Part shown: positions 44,285 through 53,422 of the stretch, piece by piece | Position numbering within the stretch: the stretch's first letter is position 1 | How the letters are laid out: every line of letters starts with the position of its first letter | NCBI GenBank assembly: GCA_016716675.1 | Contig: JADJVG010000001.1 | Location: forward strand, 310,001-374,000 | Direction of reading: 5' to 3' | Source: Hyphomicrobium sp. | GTDB lineage: Bacteria; Pseudomonadota; Alphaproteobacteria; Rhizobiales; Hyphomicrobiaceae | DNA: 64,000 nt | Notes under the pieces: model-generated | Seen by the model: the letters and a program-made list of their open reading frames with translations, nothing else | Told to the model about the DNA's origin: nothing | Databases searched by the model: none | Program-made: the position numbers and the translations under genes

Positions 44285-45517
44285 CTAATGACTGGCGGGA
44301 TGGGACGGGGACGTTGTGCCGGGTGGCACCGCGACGCCTGAATACTCTGCGAAGAACTTTTTGATCGAGCGGGCCGCTTGCCGGATGCGCTGCTCGTTTT
44401 CAACCAGCGCCACGCGAATAAAGCCTTCGCCGTGCTCACCGAAACCAACGCCCGGAGAAACGGCAACGTCGGCTTTTTCGATGAGCAGCTTGGAGAACTC
44501 GACCGAACCCAGCGCCCGGAACGGCTCAGGCACGGGCGCCCAGGCAAACATGGTCGCGGGCGGCGACGGGATCGGGAATCCTGCCCGCTCGAAGCTATCG
44601 ACGAGAATATCGCGGCGGCTCTTATAGAGCGCGCGGATCTCGTCGACGCAGTCCTGCGGCCCGTTGAGGGCGGCGGCGGCGGCGACCTGGATGGGCGTGA
44701 ACGCGCCATAGTCGAGATACGACTTCACCCGCGCCAGCGCACCGATCAGCCGCTCGTTGCCGACCGCGAAGCCCATGCGCCAGCCGGGCATGTTGTAGGT
44801 CTTCGACATCGACGTCACTTCGACAGCGATATCCTTCGCGCCCTCCACCTGCAGGATCGAAGGCGGCGGGTTTCCGTCGTAGTAGAGTTCGGCGTAGGCG
44901 ATATCGGACAGAATGAAGATGCCGAGCTTCTTGGCCTGCGCTACCGCCGCCTTATAGAAATCGAGATCGGCGACGATCGCGGTCGGATTGGACGGGAACG
45001 AGATCACGACTGCCAGCGGCTTCGGGATCGAATGCTTCACGGCATGTTCGACCGCGTGGAAATAATCATCACCACAGCTCGCCGGGATATGCCGGATGGT
45101 GGCGCCCGCAATGATGAAGCCGAATGCATGGATCGGGTACGTCGGGTTCGGCACCAGGATCACGTCGCCCGGCGACGAGATCGCCTGCGCCATGTTGGCG
45201 AAGCCTTCCTTCGATCCGAGCGTCGCCACGACTTCTGTCTCAGGATCCAGCTTCACGCCGAAGCGGCGCTCATAATAGGCGGCCTGCGCCCGGCGCAGAC
45301 CCGGTATGCCCTTCGACGCCGAATAGCGGTGCGTGCGCGGCTTGTTGATCGTCTCGATGAGCTTATCGACGATGTGCTGCGGCGTCGGCATGTCCGGATT
45401 GCCCATGCCCAGGTCGATGATGTCGACGCCGCGGGCGCGGGCTTGCGCCTTCAGCCGGTTGACCTCGGCAAAGACATATGGCGGCAAGCGCTTGATGCGA
45501 TGAAACTCTTCGGTCAA
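44285..45517 (-). CDS. Class I/II aminotransferase (alanine/LL-diaminopimelate aminotransferase group)
   Basis: A PLP fold type I aminotransferase of 410 residues. The Schiff-base Lys is in EVTSMSKTYNMPGWRMGFAVGN, the PLP-contact Asn/Asp region is ISFPSNPTAIVAD and the Tyr in ILSDIAYAELYYDGN, and the phosphate Arg is in GEGFIRVALVENEQRI. Opening FHRIKRLPPYVFAEVNRLKAQARARG is that of the AlaC/YfdZ-type proteins, often called LL-diaminopimelate aminotransferase in Rhizobiales; lying before hom fits aspartate-family metabolism. The substrate cannot be fixed from sequence. Bases 45518-45840, the divergent gap to phaC, show no gene. Confidence 0.93.
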   Translation of the reverse strand: MTEEFHRIKRLPPYVFAEVNRLKAQARARGVDIIDLGMGNPDMPTPQHIVDKLIETINKPRTHRYSASKGIPGLRRAQAAYYERRFGVKLDPETEVVATLGSKEGFANMAQAISSPGDVILVPNPTYPIHAFGFIIAGATIRHIPASCGDDYFHAVEHAVKHSIPKPLAVVISFPSNPTAIVADLDFYKAAVAQAKKLGIFILSDIAYAELYYDGNPPPSILQVEGAKDIAVEVTSMSKTYNMPGWRMGFAVGNERLIGALARVKSYLDYGAFTPIQVAAAAALNGPQDCVDEIRALYKSRRDILVDSFERAGFPIPSPPATMFAWAPVPEPFRALGSVEFSKLLIEKADVAVSPGVGFGEHGEGFIRVALVENEQRIRQAARSIKKFFAEYSGVAVPPGTTSPSHPASH

Positions 45518-45840
45518 ATCCGTGTGCTCTCGAAGCTGTCGTAACGATAAGGCAGGCAGGGCCTGCTACGCGTCGCGGGGCCTGGAGGTGGCCCGGCGGG
45601 TGATATTAACCTGTCGCACTCTTTACGCGTCCAAGCCGATGCCCGTCCAGTCCAACACGCGCGTCGCGGCGGCGCATGGGCATGCCGCAGTCTCCGCCGA
45701 AATGCTTACGCGATTCGGCTTGATCTCGGGGGCAGGCAAGGGCAGTCTTTCCAGGCATGAAACAGACGTGGGAGCGTCTGGCAGGCAAATCGGCTGCTGG
45801 GAGGCGGCTGATTCTAATAAAAATCGAGGCGAACACCAGA

Positions 45841-47649
45841 ATGCAGCAGGACAAACCTGACGCGCCTTCCCTATTCACCAATTATCTCATCTCCAATCCC
45901 GAAGCGTTTGCGGCCAATATCCTCAAAGCCTTCGAAAAGGGGAGCGAGATGCTGTCCAAGCTGGCCGAGCGGCCAGACGCCAAGGGCGGCCCCTATTCGA
46001 CCGCCAGCGAGCTTTCGGCGGCTTCTGAGAATTTAACCACATTGGTCCGGCTATGGCTGTCCGACCCGGTCCGCGTATCAGAGGCCCAATCGTACTTTGT
46101 CAGCCAGTTCGCGGCGCTCTGGAACAACGTTCTGATGCGCATGATGGGCATGCCCATTGCCCCCCTGATTGAGCCGGCCTCGAACGACAACCGCTTCAAA
46201 GACCCGGAATGGACGCACAATCCGTTCTTCAATTTCTGCAAACAGGCGTATCTGCTGGCCTGCAAATGGGCGGAAGACCAGCTTAAGAACACCCCCGGCC
46301 TCGAAGGCCGCGACCGCCACCGCGCCGAGTTTTATCTGCGCCAGATGACCAGCGCCTATGCGCCGTCGAATTTCATGGTCACCAACCCGGAAGTGCTGCG
46401 CGAGACATTCCGCACGAATGCACAAAACCTAGTCAACGGCGTCACCCTTCTGGCGGAGGATATGAGCCGCTCGAAGGATCTGATGAAGATCAGCCAGTCG
46501 GACATTTCAGCGTTCGAACTCGGCCGCAACCTCGCGACGACGCCCGGCAAGGTCGTATTCCAGAACGAATTGCTGCAGCTGATCCAGTTCTCGCCGACCA
46601 CAGACAAGGTGCGCGAACGCCCCATCATGATGGTGCCGCCGTGGATCAACAAATACTATATCCTCGACCTGACGGCTCAAAAGAGCTTCATCAAATACGT
46701 GGTCGACCAAGGCTTCACGGTGTTCGTGGTGTCGTGGATCAATCCCGATGAAAGCCTCGCGGACAAGACCTTCGAAGACTACATTCTCGAAGGTATCCTG
46801 GCCGCCGCCGAAGCCGTGCGCCGCGAGACCAATCTCAAAGAGATCAACGTTTTGGGCTATTGCGTCGGCGGCACCGCGCTATCGACGGGTCTCGCCTATC
46901 TGGCGCATCGCGGCGAAGACGTCTTCAAATCCTGCACGCTGCTGACGACGCAGGTTGATTTCTCGCTGGCCGGCGATCTGCTGTTGTTCACCGATGACAA
47001 TCAGCTCGACAGCCTCGACGCACTGATGACCGAACGCGGCTTCCTCGACGGATCGCGCATGGCCAACGTGTTCAACATGATGCGGCCGCGCGACTTGATC
47101 TGGCCGTACGTGATCAACAACTACATGCTCGGCAAAAAGCCGTTCCCGTTCGACCTGCTGTTCTGGAACCAGGACTCGACGCGCATGGCGGCGGCTAATC
47201 ACAAGTTCTATCTGCGCGAGTTTTATAACGAGAACCGCCTGGCAAAGGGCGAAATGGCCATTGCCGGCACCAAACTCGAACTCGGCAAAATCAAACTGCC
47301 GGTGTTTCCGGTGGCAACGCGCGAAGATCACATTGCGCCGGCGCCGTCCGTCTATCGGGGCTCATTGATGTTTTCGGGCCCCGTCGAATTCGTCCTCGCT
47401 GGGTCGGGCCACATTGCCGGCGTCGTCAATCCGCCAGACAAGGTCAAGTATCAGTACTGGACCGACGGCGACAAGGCGCCTGCGCTCGAAGATTGGATCA
47501 AATCGGCGACAGAGCACCCGGGCTCGTGGTGGCCGTATTGGATCAAGTGGCTCGAAAAGCAGTCGGGCGGCTGGACGATACCGCGCACACCCGGCCAGCA
47601 ACTCGGCGTTATCGAAGATGCACCGGGCAGCTACGTCAAAGCCCGGTGA
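45841..47649 (+). CDS. phaC: Class I polyhydroxyalkanoate synthase
   Basis: Polymerises (R)-3-hydroxyacyl-CoA into storage polyester granules. The lipase-like box is NVLGYCVGGTALS with the nucleophile Cys. The catalytic Asp is in VFPVATREDHIAPAPS and the His in VLAGSGHIAGVVNPP. The PHBC N-terminal domain (about 75-245) and the HELP-WINKYYILDLTAQKSF active-site strand (VPPWINKYYILDL) are present. ATG 45841 gives 602 residues, typical; a longer in-frame reading goes back to 45757. No phaA/B/R genes are adjacent. Confidence 0.97.
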   Translation: MQQDKPDAPSLFTNYLISNPEAFAANILKAFEKGSEMLSKLAERPDAKGGPYSTASELSAASENLTTLVRLWLSDPVRVSEAQSYFVSQFAALWNNVLMRMMGMPIAPLIEPASNDNRFKDPEWTHNPFFNFCKQAYLLACKWAEDQLKNTPGLEGRDRHRAEFYLRQMTSAYAPSNFMVTNPEVLRETFRTNAQNLVNGVTLLAEDMSRSKDLMKISQSDISAFELGRNLATTPGKVVFQNELLQLIQFSPTTDKVRERPIMMVPPWINKYYILDLTAQKSFIKYVVDQGFTVFVVSWINPDESLADKTFEDYILEGILAAAEAVRRETNLKEINVLGYCVGGTALSTGLAYLAHRGEDVFKSCTLLTTQVDFSLAGDLLLFTDDNQLDSLDALMTERGFLDGSRMANVFNMMRPRDLIWPYVINNYMLGKKPFPFDLLFWNQDSTRMAAANHKFYLREFYNENRLAKGEMAIAGTKLELGKIKLPVFPVATREDHIAPAPSVYRGSLMFSGPVEFVLAGSGHIAGVVNPPDKVKYQYWTDGDKAPALEDWIKSATEHPGSWWPYWIKWLEKQSGGWTIPRTPGQQLGVIEDAPGSYVKAR

Positions 47650-47666
47650 CATCCGTGATGGGTGTG

Positions 47667-47692
47667 CTGAGTTCGCAGAGCGCGAACCTCAG
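47667..47692. other. Hairpin between convergent phaC and the 47689 gene
   Basis: CTGAG-TTCGC and GCGAA-C-CTCAG pair with a 5-nt loop and one bulge. The structure overlaps the stop codon of the minus-strand gene and lies 17 nt past the phaC stop, so it may act as a shared bidirectional end. There is no U-run. Confidence 0.4.
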
Positions 47693-48012
47693 CTCACCTC
47701 GAACTCGCCGTCATAGTCTGTCGGCCACAGAACCGTGAATTCGTCGCCATCGAGGGGGCGAAACGCGACGGCGTTGATTTCAAGATCTTCGGACGCTGCG
47801 TCTTCCACCAGCGGCTCGATCTTTTCCCAGAGCTTGGCGGCGTTCTTGGTCAAAAGCGTCAAATTGATAACGCCATCGCCTGGCTCGTGGCCATCGACCT
47901 CGGCGGTCGTCGAGCCATCAAGCGATTCGATCAGCTGGTCTTCCAGCGCGATGACCTTATCGAGCGTATCGGCGTCATCGCCCTGAAATTGCAATACGAG
48001 CTGATGCTTCAT
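47689..48012 (-). CDS. Conserved hypothetical protein, 107 aa, acidic
   Basis: No known function. ATG 48012 is preceded by GAGAGG. The protein starts MKHQLVLQFQGDDADTLDKVIALEDQLIESL and reads like a small alpha-beta protein (strand-helix-strand with VINLTLLTKNAAKLWEKIEPLVE, then EINAVAFRPLDGDEFTVLWP). Strongly acidic, no signal, cytoplasmic. It lies 34 bp downstream of metZ on the same strand and could be its second gene. Confidence 0.75.
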   Translation of the reverse strand: MKHQLVLQFQGDDADTLDKVIALEDQLIESLDGSTTAEVDGHEPGDGVINLTLLTKNAAKLWEKIEPLVEDAASEDLEINAVAFRPLDGDEFTVLWPTDYDGEFEVS

Positions 48013-48046
48013 GTCTGCCTCTCCCGAAGCGCAAGGTTGGTATGTT

Positions 48047-49339
48047 TTAAAGTGCGTTCAGTGCCTGTTCGAGATCGGCGATGATATCGGCTTCGTCTTC
48101 GATGCCGACCGACAAGCGGACGACTTCGGGACCCACGCCCGCCGCGGTCCGCTGGGCGTCGGTCAACTGCCGATGCGTTGTCGATGCCGGATGGATCACG
48201 AGACTGCGGGTATCTCCAAAGTTGGCCAAGAGGCTGAACATCTTGAGCGCCGAGACGAATTTTAGGCCCGCCTCATAGCCGCCTTTGAGGCCAAGCGTAA
48301 AGACGGCACCAGCACCACGCGGGCAAATTTTTTGCTGCAGGCTATGGCACGCGCTGGACGGCAGACCGGTGTAGTTGACCCACACGACCTTTGGGTGGCG
48401 TTCGAGGTAGCGCGCGGCGGCGAGCGCGTTGTCGGAATGGCGCTGCATGCGTAGCGGAAGCGTTTCGCAGCCCGTCAGCAGCAGAAACGCGTTGAACGGC
48501 GAAATCGCCGGTCCAAGGTCACGCAGACCCATAACGCGGCAGGCGATCGCGAAGGCGAAATTGCCGAAAGCGTTGGCCATCACGATGTCGTTGTAGGACG
48601 CATTCGGCTCAACCAGCGTCTTGTAGCGGAAGCGGCTGGCATTCCAATCGTAGGTGCCGCAATCGACGATCACGCCGCCGATGGAATTACCGTGTCCACC
48701 GATGAATTTGGTCAGGCTGTGGAGCACAATGTCGGCGCCGAAATCCTTGGGCCGGCAGAGGTAGGGAGAGGCCAGCGTGTTATCGACAATGAACGGCACG
48801 CCGGCTTTCTTGGCGATGGCCGCAACGGCTGGCAGATCGACAATGATGCCGCCGGGATTGGCGATGCTCTCGCAGAAAATAGCCCGAGTTTTCGGTGTGA
48901 TGGCGCGCTCAAACGAGGCCGGATCTTGAGCGTCCGCCCACACCACGTTCCAATCGAACTTCTTGAAGCCGTGATTGAACTGATTGACCGAGCCACCATA
49001 GAGCTGGCGGGCAGCAACGAATTCATCACCCGGCTCCAGCAAGGTGTGGAATGTCAAGAATTGCGCGGCATGCCCAGATGCTACCGCGAGGGCCGCCGTG
49101 CCGCCCTCAAGCGCCGCAATGCGGCTTTCCAACACCGCCTGGGTTGGGTTGTTCATACGCGTATAAATGTTGCCGAAAGCTTCGAGAGCGAACAACGACG
49201 CGGCGTGGTCGGTGTCATTGAAAACAAACGACGTCGTTTGATAAATCGGCGTCGCCCGGGCGCCGGTCACGGGATCTGGACTTGCGCCAGCATGGACGGC
49301 AAGCGTTGCGAATTTCTGTTCGGTTGGCTGGGACATCAC
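48047..49339 (-). CDS. metZ: O-acetylhomoserine (thiol)-lyase / aminocarboxypropyltransferase
   Basis: A PLP enzyme that makes homocysteine or methionine from O-acetyl- or O-succinylhomoserine and sulfide or methanethiol. The 430-residue length is the MetY-type long form. PLP-site: VLHSLTKFIGGHGNSIGG holds the Schiff-base Lys, the opening FATLAVHAGASPDPVTGARATPIYQTTSFVF and YTRMNNPTQAVLESRIAALEGG are the Cys/Met metabolism signature. Naming between metY and metZ is uncertain. No SAM-II riboswitch motif was found in the upstream 140 bp. Confidence 0.92.
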   Translation of the reverse strand: MMSQPTEQKFATLAVHAGASPDPVTGARATPIYQTTSFVFNDTDHAASLFALEAFGNIYTRMNNPTQAVLESRIAALEGGTAALAVASGHAAQFLTFHTLLEPGDEFVAARQLYGGSVNQFNHGFKKFDWNVVWADAQDPASFERAITPKTRAIFCESIANPGGIIVDLPAVAAIAKKAGVPFIVDNTLASPYLCRPKDFGADIVLHSLTKFIGGHGNSIGGVIVDCGTYDWNASRFRYKTLVEPNASYNDIVMANAFGNFAFAIACRVMGLRDLGPAISPFNAFLLLTGCETLPLRMQRHSDNALAAARYLERHPKVVWVNYTGLPSSACHSLQQKICPRGAGAVFTLGLKGGYEAGLKFVSALKMFSLLANFGDTRSLVIHPASTTHRQLTDAQRTAAGVGPEVVRLSVGIEDEADIIADLEQALNAL

Positions 49340-49481
49340 TGAACTCCGAGACGGATATTAGCCCGCCAAAGAGATCAACCGGCTGTTACTGTCAACCAGG
49401 CGTGGCGAACGTGCGCGCTACAGTACACGCAGTCACCCGCGCGGCGCCGTCGCCGGTCAGAGCGAATTCCAACGTACACAA

Positions 49482-49688
49482 TCAGATTTTGGCGACCTGG
49501 CCGGCGATGCCGCAGTGCCAGTTCTTGATGATCCAGTTGGGGTTCTCGCCAACCCATTGGGCCATGGCGAATTGACCGTTGGAAAAGCATTGGCGCTGCG
49601 AAACCGTTTCAGCGTCAAAGTTCAGATGCACGTCCTTGCAACGGGACGGTTGGTCAATCATGCAAACTGCGAATACCAGTTCAATCAT
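49482..49688 (-). CDS. Small conserved cysteine-containing protein, 68 aa
   Basis: ATG 49688 has GGGGGTG 6 nt upstream. The sequence MIELVFAVCMIDQPSRCKDV, then FDAETVSQRQCFSNGQFAMAQWVGENPNWIIKNWHC and end GIAGQVAKI, with four Cys, matches a small conserved protein I associate with Rhizobiales genomes, of unknown function. The first nine residues are hydrophobic and may be a short export signal. Bases 49689-50112 contain no other supported gene. Confidence 0.75.
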   Translation of the reverse strand: MIELVFAVCMIDQPSRCKDVHLNFDAETVSQRQCFSNGQFAMAQWVGENPNWIIKNWHCGIAGQVAKI

Positions 49689-50112
49689 AAGACACCCCCA
49701 AGGAAGCAGGCATTTCCGATTGCTCGTCGAGCAATCCGGTCAATTTCCTGGGCGGTTCCTCAGTGCTGATTTCTTATTGATCGTTGATGGCGAAACGAGC
49801 GACATGTGTTGATGGTGAAACCAGAGTATGCAGAATTCGTTAATTGCTCAAGAACACGGCAGCAACATCCACTGCTTCTTTTGTAGCCACCGCGTGTTTG
49901 CAACACGTATGTGGCTAATTATCATCGGTTTTCGTTTGCGCGGGGCCTGCGGATCGCGGGTCTTAGGCCCTTGCGCCGGGCCAATCGCTGCGACGAAGCC
50001 ACAGATGAGTCAAATTCCCCATTATTCTCGTTTGGCCGCCTTGCCGCCGCCGTTGTTTTTGATGCAATGACCAAAGAAGCGGAGAAATGCGTTACCTGCG
50101 CTTGAGGGGTTT

Positions 50113-50343
50113 ATGCAGTCACTTGAGATGTCCTCGTCGGAGGGCACGACCCAGACACTTGGCAACACCGGTGCACCAGTCACGACCGGTTGGTTGCTCA
50201 GGCGCATGGCGTTGTGGTTCTTATTTGTCGCGCTCGGCGTGGCGGGCTCGTGCCTGTTGTATATGGCCGCAAGCCAGGCGGAAGCGGAATCCATCGCCCG
50301 AAACGCAGGCTCGCCACAACATGTGCGCGCCGTTAAAGGCTGA
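50113..50343 (+). CDS. Small single-pass membrane protein, 76 aa
   Basis: ATG 50113 follows GAGGGGTTT. A polar, Ser/Thr-rich N-terminus (SSSEGTTQTLGNTGAPVTTG) precedes one transmembrane helix at about 31-51 (MALWFLFVALGVAGSCLLYMAA) and a short polar tail. Family not recognised. It ends 271 bp before bpt, with no gene in between. Confidence 0.55.
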   Translation: MQSLEMSSSEGTTQTLGNTGAPVTTGWLLRRMALWFLFVALGVAGSCLLYMAASQAEAESIARNAGSPQHVRAVKG

Positions 50344-50614
50344 CGCACAACATTTTCAACGAAGCGTTATGCTGCACCTTCTTCGGCCGAAGGACGCGAG
50401 CACATTTGCGTGTTGATGCGGCGCGCACCCCGCAAGATCGGCCGCTATTGTCGCTATACAACGCAGGCCTTCGTCTCAATTCCGGCGCCAACATATGTGC
50501 TGAATGCCTTCACCAAGTTGAGTGAGCCGCGCTGCGCGCTCCCTTGATTGCAACGGCCGGCTGCCGCTATGATCGGCGTGTTGGTTTAAATCTGCCCAAG
50601 GGGCGCGCTTACGA

Positions 50615-51376
50615 ATGACGGAACAACAGAAAAGGTTTCCCGAATTCTATGTAACGGCGCCACAGCCTTGCCCCTACCTACCGGGGCGCCTGGAGCGCAA
50701 GCTTTTCACGCATTTGTCTCACGACAAGCCGCTCGAACTGATTGACCGGTTGCTGACCACCGGCTTTCGCCGCAGTCAGAACATCGCCTACGTTCCCTAT
50801 TGCGAAGGCTGCCAGGCGTGCGTCTCGGTCCGCGTTCTAGCATCTGAATTTCAGCCCGACCGCTCGATGAAGCGCGTACTAGCCCGCAATACCAATCTGG
50901 TCGCGCGCCGCATGCCGCCGGTTCCGACGGACGAACAGTTCCGCCTGTTTCGCGCCTATATAGACGCGCGCCATGGCGACGGCGGCATGTCGGACATGAC
51001 CTCGCTCGACTATCGGATGATGGTCGAAGATACCGTCATCGAAACCTTCATAACTGAATATCGCGAACGCCCCGACGGCGCGACGACGCTTGAATTCGAC
51101 GACTGGCCGCTCAAAGCCGTGGCGCTGTGCGACCGGCTCTCGGATGGCGTTTCGATGGTCTACAGTTTCTATGACCCGACCGACACTGCCGCCAGCCTCG
51201 GCACCTTCATGATCCTCGAGCACATCTCATTCGCCCAGCGTATCGGATTGCCAAACCTTTATCTCGGCTATTGGATCGAGGGCTCACGCAAGATGGCCTA
51301 TAAGACGCGCTTCAATCCGCAGGAACGCCTTGGCCCTGACCGCTGGGAACGCGTCTTTCCGGTTGCTGAGAAATAG
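50615..51376 (+). CDS. bpt: Leucyl/arginyl-tRNA-protein transferase, Bpt type
   Basis: Adds Leu (Bpt) to N-terminal Asp or Glu of proteins, making them N-degrons for ClpAP. The 253 residues start MTEQQKRFPEFYVTAPQPCPYLPGRLERKLFTHL, with the Cys of PCPYLPGR and the CEGCQACVSVRV cluster, RNTNLVARRMPP, and DRLSDGVSMVYSFYDP then IEGSRKMAYKTRFNPQE, all diagnostic. Cytoplasmic. Transcribed toward the ubiquitin autotransporter gene, which is convergent; they do not share an operon. Confidence 0.95.
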   Translation: MTEQQKRFPEFYVTAPQPCPYLPGRLERKLFTHLSHDKPLELIDRLLTTGFRRSQNIAYVPYCEGCQACVSVRVLASEFQPDRSMKRVLARNTNLVARRMPPVPTDEQFRLFRAYIDARHGDGGMSDMTSLDYRMMVEDTVIETFITEYRERPDGATTLEFDDWPLKAVALCDRLSDGVSMVYSFYDPTDTAASLGTFMILEHISFAQRIGLPNLYLGYWIEGSRKMAYKTRFNPQERLGPDRWERVFPVAEK

Positions 51377-51467
51377 CGCTACGCCGGTCTATGCTCCACA
51401 TCGGTTGAACGATTGGGCCGACAATAATTGCCGAGATGACGCTGATTCAACCGCTGTCTGAAAAACC

Positions 51468-53422
51468 TTAGTTGAGCGGCACGCGCATCGCGGCCCGCCC
51501 GGTGACAGCATCGTAGTCACCTGCGCCGATGCCATCGTAGGCGGCCGAGACGTCCATCGAAACGCCGCTAGACGTCATGACTTTAATGCCAAACTCAGCG
51601 TAGCCGCGGGCACCCTCGGCGCCAGACAGACCGCCATCCAAATTTCCAAAGCTCGCGGCCGTCGTCTCACCGGCGAAGTTCCAGATGAGCTGTGCGCCAA
51701 GCCACGGTTCAATCATCAAGTCCGGGTTCACCGCATATCGATAGCTGATCTCCGGACCGGCCTTGAACTGGCCAATGCGCGACCGCACGCGTGGAATGAC
51801 AATGCCCAGAGTATCGACATAAGCGTCGCTCGTGTCTTCAAAGTAGGCCAGCGACGCGATCGGCTTGATGGTCCAATCATCGACCGCATAGCGACCCACC
51901 AGCGATGTTGTTGCCAGCCAGCGCGTGGTGTCGAAGTTATCGGTGTATGTCTGGACTGGGCTGACGTCGTTCGACGATTGGCCCCATGCGGCGCGGCCCT
52001 GCCAGAACAGGTTCTGCGATAGACGCAACGTCGCGTAGGGACCGGCGAGCCAGCCGTGACCGTCAACGTCTGAGCGGTCCGCCGCCGACGACTGCTGCAG
52101 ATCGTCGTACTGTACGAACACACCGACAAGCAGCGATGGATTGAGAATGTAATCGGCACCGGCCGTCACGATCCCGAAATGTCGGTCGAAATCGCCCGCT
52201 CCATCGCCGTCGTTGAAGTGGCCGTATTTGCCCTCAACCCAAATATCCCATGGCGATGCTGCGACCGTGCCGGGTATTACCGCCGCCGGCCCGGCGCCGA
52301 GCCCCATTCGGGAGTGCTCCATGGCGCGACGGGATTGCAGGATCTCACTCAAGCCGGTTGCAAACGCTATCTGTCGGCCGCCGCCTTGGCTTTCGCTGGC
52401 ACTGTCACCGGCGCCATTGCCATCACCGCTGGCGACTGCATCCGCCGATGACGGCGCCAAACCTGAAACCTGTTGTGAACCGCCGGTCGGCGATTGCTCC
52501 GCATCGATTAGGCGGCTCACCTGCCGGTCGCCGCTGAACATGTTGGTCACCAGCGCATTGCTTCTTGCGCTCATAAAGCTGCCGATGACGGAAACCGTCC
52601 GGCTCGTTGCGTTATTCACGGTTATGACCGCGGAGGCCTGTTCCGCTGCAAAACTTGCGTCGCCCGCTTTGGTCACCGTTACGGTACAGACGCCCGGCGC
52701 TAGGCCCGTGACCGTTGCGCCAGACAGTGCGCAGTTCGCGCGGCCGGCGGTCACCGCGCATAGCTCAATGCGCCCGTACCGGACTCGCCGCTGACAAGCA
52801 AACGCGACGTGCCATCGACAGCCACCTCGGCCGGGACAGCCGACACGGCCAATCCCTCGCGGTATTCAAACAAACCAGCCCCAATACCGGTCGTGCCTCC
52901 CACCGTCACGGTCACATCAGCGACACCGCTGGCATGCGACCCCGTGGTCGCGCGGATCGACGTGCTGCTGACAACAGTCACATTCGTTGCAGCGACCCCG
53001 CCAATCATGACCGCACCGGCGTTGAATCCGGACCCAGAAATGATGACCGTGGTGCCGCCCTGTATTGGCCCTGTATTGGGGCTGATCGACGTCACAGTGA
53101 GCCTCAAGACGAGGTGGAGCGTCGATTCCTTCTGGATATTGTAATCGGCAAGCGTGCGCCCCTCCTCGAGAATCTTGCCAGCAAATATCAGTCTTTGCTG
53201 ATCGGGCGGAATGCCTTCCTTGTCTTGAATCTTGGCTTTGACGTTTTCGATCGTATCGTTGGCCTCGACTTCGAGTGCTATAATTTTACCTGTCAGAGTC
53301 CTGACGAAAATCTGCATCGCTTCAGCGGGCGAGGCCCACAGGACAAGCGCGGCAATGATGAAGAGTTTCTGGATCAGCGAGCGCAAAGAGGACCGTGTTC
53401 GCAAAGCTTGTTGCAGCACCAT
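51468..53422 (-). CDS. Autotransporter with an N-terminal ubiquitin domain and IPT/TIG domain (frameshifted)
   Basis: From ATG 53422 (an in-frame reading extends to 53578): signal peptide 1-35 (SLIQKLFIIAALVLWASPAEA), ubiquitin-like domain 36-108, IPT/TIG domain about 109-190 (VTSISPNTGPIQGGTTVIISGSGF), then the start of an Ig-like repeat (GLAVSAVPAEVAVDGTSRLLVSG). At 52751-52755 the frame stops; the next frame continues the same repeat (VTAGRANCALSGATVTGLAPG), a linker with SFMSARSNALVTNMF, and an autotransporter beta-barrel (SPWDIWVEGKYGHFNDG to AAMRVPLN). One added G in a GG run rejoins about 650 residues. The barrel should export the ubiquitin-bearing passenger to the surface. The last residue is Asn, not the usual aromatic. 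Confidence 0.9.
53099..53317 (-). other. Ubiquitin-coding segment inside the autotransporter gene
   Basis: 73 codons read MQIFVRTLTGKIIALEVEAN, DTIENVKAKIQDKEGIPPDQ, QRLIFAGKILEEGRTLADYN, then IQKESTLHLVLRL. Against human ubiquitin (from memory) only K6R, T12I, T14A, P19A, S20N, Q49I, D52E and S57A differ. Lys11, 27, 29, 33, 48 and 63 and the Leu8-Ile44-His68-Val70 patch are kept. The RGG tail is replaced by TVT. Rare codons for this genome (AGG twice, AGA, ATA twice) cluster here, hinting at transfer from a eukaryotic source. Confidence 0.95.

Noticed and set aside
49340..49481. SAM-II riboswitch before metZ
   Set aside because: The conserved pseudoknot sequences (a GATAAATG-like loop and GCTAAA-like end) are not found on the coding strand.
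50615..53422. Functional link between Bpt (N-end rule) and the exported ubiquitin
   Set aside because: Tempting because both touch degradation tagging, but Bpt is cytoplasmic and convergent, while the ubiquitin domain follows a signal peptide. Adjacency is probably chance.
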